Shown: one piece after another, positions 1 through 4,137 of the stretch
Layout of the letters: each line of letters opens with the position of its first letter
Numbering within the stretch: position 1 is the stretch's first letter
Source: an uncultured Actinomycetes bacterium
GTDB taxonomy: Bacteria; Actinomycetota; Acidimicrobiia; Acidimicrobiales; Microtrichaceae
Direction of reading: 5' to 3'
NCBI GenBank assembly: GCA_903930035.1
Contig: CAIYXG010000045.1
Span: forward strand, 1-11,044
Length of the DNA: 11,044 bases
Notes under the pieces: model-generated
Databases searched by the model: none
The model's input: the letters and a program-made list of their open reading frames with translations, nothing else
Told to the model about the DNA's origin: nothing
Made by a program: the position numbers and the translations under genes

Positions 1-701
1 GCGTGGGCGGCGACGCCGAGCGCGAACGCCGTCTTGCCCATGGCGGGCCGCGCACCGATCACGATGAGCGCGCCGGGCTGCAGCCCTGCGAGCAGCAGGT
101 CCAGGTCGGTGAACCCGGTGGGGGTCCCGGTGACGTCCTGGCCCAGCTCGTTGAGCATCTCGAGCCGCTCGAGGCCGTCCTCGAGGAGCTTCCCGATGGG
201 CTGGAGGGTGTCGGCGTTGCGGCGCTTGGCGACCGCGTACACCTTTGTCTCGGCGGCGTCGATGGTGGTCTCGACGTCGTCGAGGGGGGCGTACCCGAGC
301 TCGGCCACCTCGCCGGCCACCGTGATGAGCCGGCGCAGCAGCGCCTTCTCGCTGACGATCTTGGCGTAGTACTCGGCGTTGGTGATGGCCGGGGTGCGGG
401 CCTGCAGCGTGATCAGGGCCGAGGCGCCGCCGACGGCGTCGAGCAGGTTGGCGCGGTCGAGCTCCTCGGCCACGGTGACCGGGTCCACGCCCTGTGCGGC
501 GCCGTAGAGCGACTGGATGGCCTCGAACACGTGCCGGTGCGACGGCTTGTAGAAGTCCTCGGCCTGGACGATGGACGACACGGCCGAGATGGCGGTGTCG
601 GCCAGGAGCATGGCGCCGAGCAGCGACTCCTCGGCGTCGATGCTGTGGGGAGGGACCCGCACGGCAGCGTTCTGCGGTGACCGGGTGGGGGCGTCAGTCA
701 T
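1..701 (-). CDS. dnaB: Replicative DNA helicase DnaB, N-terminal part (runs off the left edge)
   Basis: The hexameric helicase that unwinds DNA at the replication fork and recruits primase. About 233 residues are visible. Residues 15-110 are the all-helical DnaB N-terminal domain (RVPPHSIDAEESLLGAMLL, then EDFYKPSHRHVFEAI). A linker follows, and the RecA-like ATPase domain starts near residue 185 with TGTPTGFTDLD. The Walker A motif GARPAMGKT is at about residues 216-224 (bases 30-59). The Walker B motif, the arginine finger and any intein would lie outside the window. Start choice: AGAAGG at 711-716 is 9 nt from the ATG at 701 but directly abuts the ATG at 710, so 701 (MTDAPTR) is preferred. 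It lies downstream of the rpsF-ssb-rpsR-rplI operon, the usual actinobacterial order, but a hairpin and its own upstream region separate it, so it is probably transcribed separately. Confidence 0.97.
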   Translation of the reverse strand, partial: MTDAPTRSPQNAAVRVPPHSIDAEESLLGAMLLADTAISAVSSIVQAEDFYKPSHRHVFEAIQSLYGAAQGVDPVTVAEELDRANLLDAVGGASALITLQARTPAITNAEYYAKIVSEKALLRRLITVAGEVAELGYAPLDDVETTIDAAETKVYAVAKRRNADTLQPIGKLLEDGLERLEMLNELGQDVTGTPTGFTDLDLLLAGLQPGALIVIGARPAMGKTAFALGVAAH

Positions 702-750
702 TGCCGCCATCCTTCTGGCGGCGGCCTGTGGGCATCCAGAGGACGAACCC

Positions 751-770
751 GGAAATTCCGCTGAATTTCC
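751..770. promoter_or_regulatory. Inverted repeat GGAAATT-N6-AATTTCC in the dnaB upstream region
   Basis: A perfect 7-bp inverted repeat with a 6-nt centre, in one of the few AT-richer patches of the window. It lies 50-69 bp upstream of the dnaB start, between the start codon and the DnaA box. The symmetry and position suggest a repressor operator or a duplex-unwinding element. I do not recognise the binding protein. Confidence 0.4.
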
Positions 771-781
771 TGTGTTTTGCC

Positions 782-790
782 TGTGGACAA
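782..790 (-). promoter_or_regulatory. DnaA box (TTGTCCACA) upstream of dnaB
   Basis: On the minus strand the sequence reads TTGTCCACA, an exact match to the preferred DnaA box of high-GC actinobacteria such as Streptomyces. It lies 81 bp upstream of the dnaB start. Two degenerate copies in the same orientation flank it: CTACCCACA at 793-801, one helical turn (11 bp) away with three mismatches, and ATGCCCACA at 727-735 with two mismatches. TTGTCC could also serve as a -35 hexamer, with a poor -10 (AATTCA, 762-767) at 17 bp spacing, so bound DnaA could affect dnaB transcription. The match is seen directly; the regulatory role is inferred. Confidence 0.5.
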
Positions 791-899
791 CGTGTGGGTA
801 GAGAGGGGTGCCATGTGGACGGCGAAGCCAACCACAGACCTCCGACACCCAGGACCGCCGACGCCCGGCCGACCGCCGTCACCCTGGCCGGGAACGGCC

Positions 900-926
900 G
901 CTGCCCGCGCACTCGGCGCGGGCAGC
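900..926 (-). terminator. Strong hairpin ending the rpsF-DUF4287 operon
   Basis: An 11-bp perfect stem (core CTGCCCGCGC / GCGCGGGCAG at 901-910 and 916-925, plus the 900:926 pair) closes a 5-nt loop. It starts 26 nt past the stop codon of the DUF4287 gene. There is no U-tract, so it would be a tract-less actinobacterial terminator. A second 5-bp hairpin (GGCCG-N4-CGGCC, 886-899) follows immediately. Together they separate the ribosomal operon from dnaB. Confidence 0.6.
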
Positions 927-952
927 AGCTCGGTTCGGTTGCGCCGGAGGAG

Positions 953-1168
953 CTAGCCCCGCTCGGCCTTCGCGTAGGCCACGAGCGCGTTGGCGTGCCC
1001 GTGGCCGAGGCCGTGCTCGGACTTGAGCCAGCTCACGACCTCCATGTGCGACTCGCCGGCGGCAAGGTGCTCACGGGCCATCGAGAGCCAGTGCTCCACC
1101 GGCTGGCCGTACGTCTTCTCGATCGAGGGGAAGTAGGACGCGGGGCCCGTGACCTTCTCCTCGCCCAC
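953..1168 (-). CDS. DUF4287 domain small protein
   Basis: A 71-residue soluble protein of unknown function. Almost its whole length matches what I recall of the DUF4287 family: SYFPSIEKTYGQPVEHW at 11-27, HMEVVSWLKSEHG at 41-53 and GLGHGHANALVAY at 53-65. The His- and Gly-rich GLGHGHANA segment is the family hallmark. The start is a GTG only 5 nt after the rplI stop. The reading frame stays open further upstream, but there it runs inside rplI and encodes Arg/Gly-rich shadow sequence. No good Shine-Dalgarno precedes the GTG, so translation is probably coupled to rplI. It is the last gene before the operon terminator. Membership of a ribosomal-protein operon suggests growth-linked expression, but no function is known. 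Confidence 0.8.
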   Translation of the reverse strand: MGEEKVTGPASYFPSIEKTYGQPVEHWLSMAREHLAAGESHMEVVSWLKSEHGLGHGHANALVAYAKAERG

Positions 1169-1173
1169 TGCGA

Positions 1174-1629
1174 CTAGGCCTCGACGACCTCGACGGTGAG
1201 CGTGAACTCCACGTCGGTGTGCGGGCGGACCGTCACCTCGTGCGTGCCGAGCTCCTTGATGGGCTCGTCGAGCACGACCCACTTGCGCTCGAGCGAGATG
1301 CCCGAGTCGGAGGCGACGGCCGAGGTGATCTCGGCGACGCCGACCGAGCCGAAGAGCTTGCCGCCCTCGCCGGCACGGTGGGCCACCGTGACCGGCTTGG
1401 CCGACACGGCCTTTGCCAGGGCCTCGGCAGACTCACGGTCGCGGACGTCCTTGAGGTCGCGGGCACGGCGCATCGAGGCGGCCTGCGCCTCGGCGCCGGC
1501 GGTGGCCGTGATGGCCAGCCCGCGGGGCTCCAGGAAGTTGCGGGCGTAGCCCTTGGACACCGAGACGATGTCGCCGCGCTTGCCGACACCGTCGACGTCG
1601 GCGCGGAGGATGACGTTGACGGCGCTCAC
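1174..1629 (-). CDS. rplI: 50S ribosomal protein L9
   Basis: A large-subunit protein that binds 23S rRNA near the base of the L1 stalk. Its 151 residues are the usual length. The N-terminal rRNA-binding domain carries GKRGDIVSVSKGYARNFLEP (16-35). A helical linker spans about 43-75. The C-terminal domain carries GGKLFGSVGVAEI (89-101). The N-terminus MSAVNVILRADV is two or three residues longer than typical L9 (MKVIL). The start is a GTG overlapping the rpsR stop codon (GTGA, 4-bp overlap). GGAGG sits 7 nt upstream, inside the rpsR tail, so translational coupling to rpsR is likely. Confidence 0.97.
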   Translation of the reverse strand: MSAVNVILRADVDGVGKRGDIVSVSKGYARNFLEPRGLAITATAGAEAQAASMRRARDLKDVRDRESAEALAKAVSAKPVTVAHRAGEGGKLFGSVGVAEITSAVASDSGISLERKWVVLDEPIKELGTHEVTVRPHTDVEFTLTVEVVEA

Positions 1630-2075
1630 TCGGACACCTCCGCGGTCTCGACGACCTCGACCGTCTCGACGGTCTCGGTGGTCACGGCCTCGGTGGTCTC
1701 CACGCCTTCGGCGGTGGTCTCCTCGGCGCCCTCGAACTCGGCCGGAGCCTCGTTGCGCTCGCCACGACGGTCGTCACGGTCACGGTCGCCACGACGGGCG
1801 CCGCGCTGGGTGGTGACGCGGTTGGCGTAGGGGATCAGCGCCATCTCACGGGCGTTCTTGATGGCCATGGCGACGGCCCGCTGCTGCTGGACGTCGTTGC
1901 CGGTCACGCGGCGCGAGCGGATCTTGGCGCGGTCGGACACGAACCGGCGCAGCAGGTTCACGTCCTTCCAGTCGACGTACTCGACCTTCTCGGTGTTGAG
2001 CACCGAGACCTTCTTCTTCATGCGGCGGCCGTCGGCCTTGCCCTTACCGCCACGCTTCATCGGGGGCTTACCCAT
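1626..2075 (-). CDS. rpsR: 30S ribosomal protein S18 with long charged C-terminal extension
   Basis: A small-subunit platform protein that pairs with S6. The S18 core is at residues 18-86 (VDWKDVNLLRRFVSDRAKI, then RRVTGNDVQQQR and IPYANR). At 149 residues it is far longer than the usual 75-90. About 17 basic residues precede the core (MGKPPMKRGGKGKADGRR). About 63 follow it: first an Arg/Asp-rich part (GARRGDRDRDDRRGERN), then an acidic Thr/Val/Glu repeat (VETTEAVTTETVETVEVVE). The core has no cysteine. Positions that carry zinc ligands in C+ S18 (CxxC near the N-terminus, GTC before the AQHQR-like motif) are VSVLN and GND here, so this is a zinc-independent C- form. Its ATG overlaps the ssb stop by one base (TGATG). 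The long tail also houses the rplI Shine-Dalgarno. Confidence 0.95.
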   Translation of the reverse strand: MGKPPMKRGGKGKADGRRMKKKVSVLNTEKVEYVDWKDVNLLRRFVSDRAKIRSRRVTGNDVQQQRAVAMAIKNAREMALIPYANRVTTQRGARRGDRDRDDRRGERNEAPAEFEGAEETTAEGVETTEAVTTETVETVEVVETAEVSE

Positions 2076-2530
2076 CAGAACGGCTCCTCGTCGTCGTTGT
2101 AGGCGGGCGGCGCGGACTGCGGCACCGGGGCGGAGTCGAACCCGCCGCCGCCACCACCGCCACTACGGCGCTCGGTCTTGGTGATCTCTGCAGTGGCCCA
2201 GCGGAGGGACGGGCCGACCTCGTCGGCGACGACCTCGACCTTGGACCGCTTGTCGCCCTCGGGGGTCTCCCAGGAGCGCTGCTCCAGCCGGCCGACGACC
2301 ATGACGCGGGCGCCACGGGTCAGGCTCTCGCTGACGTTCTCGGCCAGCTCGCGCCAGCACACGATGTCGAAGAAGGAGGTCTGCTCCTCCCACTCGTTCG
2401 ACTGCTGGTTGCGCCAGCGGCGGTTCACGGCGAGGCCGAAGGTGGCCACGGCGGTGCCGCCTGAGGTGAAGCGGAGCTCCGGGTCACGGGTGATGTTCCC
2501 GACGAGCTCGACAGTGTTGCCGTTGGACAT
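2075..2530 (-). CDS. ssb: Single-stranded DNA-binding protein SSB
   Basis: Binds and protects single-stranded DNA in replication, recombination and repair, and recruits partners through its C-terminal tip. It has 151 residues. The OB-fold spans about 1-112, with NTVELVGNITRDPELRFTSG (5-24), FDIVCWRELAENV (54-66) and VVGRLEQRSW (78-87). A short linker follows, with a run of seven glycines (124-130) and a Pro/Ser stretch. The acidic tip is DDEEPF (146-151), a variant of the usual DDDIPF-type tip that keeps the terminal Pro-Phe needed for partner binding. The start ATG is preceded by GGAGAA at about 8 nt, 18 nt after rpsF. Its place between rpsF and rpsR is the conserved bacterial order and supports the housekeeping copy. 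Confidence 0.97.
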   Translation of the reverse strand: MSNGNTVELVGNITRDPELRFTSGGTAVATFGLAVNRRWRNQQSNEWEEQTSFFDIVCWRELAENVSESLTRGARVMVVGRLEQRSWETPEGDKRSKVEVVADEVGPSLRWATAEITKTERRSGGGGGGGFDSAPVPQSAPPAYNDDEEPF

Positions 2531-2548
2531 GGTGGGTTCTCCGTTGGG

Positions 2549-2881
2549 TCAGTCCGCCACGGCAACGAGCCCGCGCTTGGCGGCCTCGCTGTCCGGCAGG
2601 CGGATCAGCTTGTGGCGGACGATCTCGTCCGCAAGACGGAGGAAGCGGTCGACGTCGTCGAGGTTGGGAGCCTCGGTGACGATCTCCAGTACCGAGTAGA
2701 CGCCCTCATTCTTCTTGTTGATGGGGTAGGCGAAACGACGTCGCCCCCAGTGGTCCACCGTGGGGACCTTCCCACCACCGGCCTCGATCATCTCCACCAC
2801 TCGGGCGATCTGAGCCTTGCCGGTCTGGTCGTCGACGTCCTGGTCGACGATGATCATGAGTTCGTACGCGCGTACAGGCAC
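2549..2881 (-). CDS. rpsF: 30S ribosomal protein S6
   Basis: A small-subunit platform protein that forms a heterodimer with S18 and binds the central domain of 16S rRNA. Its 110 residues span one ferredoxin-like S6 domain: RAYELMIIVDQD (4-15), GGGKVPTVDHWGRRRFAYPI (35-54), NEGVYSVLEI (58-67) and the C-terminal IVRHKLIRL (87-95). The start is GTG 2881, with a strong AGGGAGGA Shine-Dalgarno at 2888-2895. It is the first gene of the operon. The 5' leader holds two competing hairpins that may give S6:S18 feedback control. Confidence 0.97.
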   Translation of the reverse strand: MPVRAYELMIIVDQDVDDQTGKAQIARVVEMIEAGGGKVPTVDHWGRRRFAYPINKKNEGVYSVLEIVTEAPNLDDVDRFLRLADEIVRHKLIRLPDSEAAKRGLVAVAD

Positions 2882-2897
2882 GTTGGTTCCTCCCTAT

Positions 2898-2938
2898 GGA
2901 CCTCGGCGGAGCCGTCAGGGTCCTGCGACCTGCAGGAC
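2898..2938 (-). promoter_or_regulatory. Candidate S6:S18 autoregulatory leader of rpsF (two alternative hairpins)
   Basis: Two hairpins are visible in the leader on the minus strand. The upstream one (2920-2938) is a perfect 7-bp stem, GTCCTGC-AGGTC-GCAGGAC. The downstream one (2898-2923) pairs GGACC with GGTCC, then has an asymmetric internal loop (CTGA opposite A), then CGGC-TCC-GCCG. They share bases 2920-2923, so they cannot form together. The second ends 2 nt from the Shine-Dalgarno. S6:S18 leader elements with a CCG-bearing hairpin are known upstream of rpsF in many bacteria, and CCG is present here in the apical part (TCCGCC). The structures are seen; the regulatory function is inferred from the conserved operon position. 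Confidence 0.45.
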
Positions 2939-2976
2939 AGGGCACTCGGTTACGCCCCGCGAACGGAGCGGGCGAG

Positions 2977-2982
2977 AGTGTA
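2977..2982 (-). promoter_or_regulatory. Possible -10 element of the rpsF operon promoter (TACACT)
   Basis: TACACT fits the TAnnnT pattern and would start a leader of roughly 90 nt that contains both rpsF hairpins. No convincing -35 hexamer lies 16-18 bp upstream, because the spacer is a GC-only block containing CCCCCGGGGG (2990-2999). It is the best -10 candidate in the panB-rpsF gap but remains weak. Confidence 0.3.
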
Positions 2983-3021
2983 GACCGCGCCCCCGGGGGG
3001 ACCGCCAGCCCGACACACCCT

Positions 3022-3038
3022 CCAGGCCCTGGGCCTGG
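3022..3038 (-). terminator. Hairpin downstream of panB
   Basis: A perfect 7-bp stem, CCAGGCC-CTG-GGCCTGG, with a 3-nt loop, starting 73 nt past the panB stop and before the rpsF promoter candidate. No U-tract. A weaker GGGGT-N8-ACCCC hairpin (3080-3097) lies nearer the stop. The rest of the 2882-3111 gap holds only the rpsF promoter and leader described separately. Confidence 0.5.
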
Positions 3039-3111
3039 TCGTGAGCACCGCCGGTTTCCATGGCGCACACCTTCCCGAGGGGGTGTGACACGACCCCGTA
3101 CGGGCCGCCGG

Positions 3112-3993
3112 TCAGGCCTTGGAGCCGTAGAGCGACAGCGCCTCGGACTGCTCGCAGGTGAGGTGGTACGACTCGTCGTCGCTGGGGAAGGCCCCCGAGC
3201 GCACGTCGTCGGCAAACGCCGCGACCGCGGCGACGGAGTCGCCGCGCAGGTCGGCGTACCGCCGCACGAACTTGGGGGCCATGCGGTCCTCGAGGCCGAG
3301 CAGGTCGTGGTACACGAGCACCTGGCCGTCGCAGTCGCGGCCGGCACCGATGCCGATGGTGGGCACGTCGAGCGCCGCCGTGACCATGCGGGCCACCTCG
3401 TCGGGCACGCCCTCGAGCACGATGGCGAAGCACCCGGCGTGCTGGAGGGCCTTGGCGTCGGCCACGAGCTGCAGCGCCGCCTCGGACTCACGGGCCTGGA
3501 CGCGGAACCCGCCCATGGCGTGCACGGACTGCGGGGTGAGGCCCAGGTGGCCCATGACGGGGATCTCGGCGTCGACCAGCGCCTCGACCATGCCCACGCG
3601 CTTGCGCCCGCCCTCGAGCTTCACGCACTGGGCGCCGGCCCGGATCAGCTGCGCGGCGTTCTGGACGGTCTCGGCGGTGGAGACGTGGTAGCTCATCCAC
3701 GGCAGGTCGCCCACGATCAGCGCCTTGGGCCGGGTGCGGGCCACGGCGGCCGTGTGGTGCGCGATGTCCTCGACCGTCACCTGGAGGGTGTCCTCGTAGC
3801 CGAGCACCACCATGGCGACCGAGTCCCCGACCAGGATCAGGTCCACGCCGGCCTCGTCCACCACCCGTGCGCCCGGGGCGTCGTAGGCGGTGACCATCAC
3901 CAGCGGGTCCTTGCCGTCACGGACCTTGTGGGCGCGCACCGACGGGACTGTCACCGGCTTGCGGGTCTCAGTAGGGGTCGCAGAACGAGCCAT
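3112..3993 (-). CDS. panB: 3-methyl-2-oxobutanoate hydroxymethyltransferase (ketopantoate synthase)
   Basis: The first committed step of pantothenate and coenzyme A synthesis. It transfers a hydroxymethyl group from 5,10-methylene-tetrahydrofolate to 2-oxoisovalerate, giving ketopantoate; it is cytosolic and Mg-dependent. Its 293 residues form a complete TIM barrel. Visible motifs: MVTAYDAPGARVVDEAG (33-49), metal-ligand LVGDS (Asp57), GDLPWMSY (Asp96), VKLEGG (Lys125), GHLGLTPQS (148-156), the catalytic-base region LEGVPDEVA (Glu194) and IGIGAG. The start ATG 3993 has AAGGAGG at 6 nt; the in-frame upstream extension to 4074 lacks family similarity and covers the promoter. It lies between the PBP and rpsF but has its own promoter and terminator, so it looks monocistronic. 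No panC or panD is adjacent. Confidence 0.97.
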   Translation of the reverse strand: MARSATPTETRKPVTVPSVRAHKVRDGKDPLVMVTAYDAPGARVVDEAGVDLILVGDSVAMVVLGYEDTLQVTVEDIAHHTAAVARTRPKALIVGDLPWMSYHVSTAETVQNAAQLIRAGAQCVKLEGGRKRVGMVEALVDAEIPVMGHLGLTPQSVHAMGGFRVQARESEAALQLVADAKALQHAGCFAIVLEGVPDEVARMVTAALDVPTIGIGAGRDCDGQVLVYHDLLGLEDRMAPKFVRRYADLRGDSVAAVAAFADDVRSGAFPSDDESYHLTCEQSEALSLYGSKA

Positions 3994-4045
3994 GGCCCGC
4001 CTCCTTGTCAGGTCCAGTGCCCTGTGGCTACCGGCCGTCAGGAAA

Positions 4046-4074
4046 AACGTACGCCACGGCGGAGGAAATTCCAA
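4046..4074 (-). promoter_or_regulatory. panB promoter
   Basis: On the minus strand, TTGGAA (4069-4074) and TACGTT (4046-4051) are separated by exactly 17 bp. They match three of six bases each of TTGACA and TATAAT, including the key TTG and TAnnnT. The predicted start near 4039 gives a leader of about 45 nt ending in a strong Shine-Dalgarno. It is the most convincing sigma-70-type promoter in the window. Confidence 0.55.
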
Positions 4075-4089
4075 CCCTTCGCCACCACG

Positions 4090-4110
4090 CGGCCCACGAC
4101 CTGCGGGCCG
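4090..4110 (-). terminator. Candidate terminator of the PBP gene
   Basis: A 6-bp stem, CGGCCC / GGGCCG, with a 9-nt loop, 27 nt past the PBP stop and just upstream of the panB promoter. There is no U-tract and the stem is short, so confidence is modest. It is the only clear dyad between the two genes. Confidence 0.35.
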
Positions 4111-4137
4111 GCTCAGCAGCTCGCCGACGGCGACGGC

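Noticed and set aside
3..680. Plus-strand 225-codon frame antisense to dnaB
   Set aside because: The minus strand translates to a continuous, textbook DnaB N-terminus; the plus frame is its shadow.
1169..1282. Upstream extension of the DUF4287 frame into rplI
   Set aside because: The added residues are Arg/Gly-rich shadow of L9, and family similarity starts only after GTG 1168.
1630..1740. Repetitive gtctcgacg/ctcggtggtc tract as a possible CRISPR or noncoding repeat
   Set aside because: It has no regular repeat-spacer pattern and is in frame as the Thr/Val/Glu tail of S18.
3994..4074. Longer PanB start at 4074
   Set aside because: It would cover the promoter and has no Shine-Dalgarno; ATG 3993 has AAGGAGG at ideal spacing and a normal PanB length.
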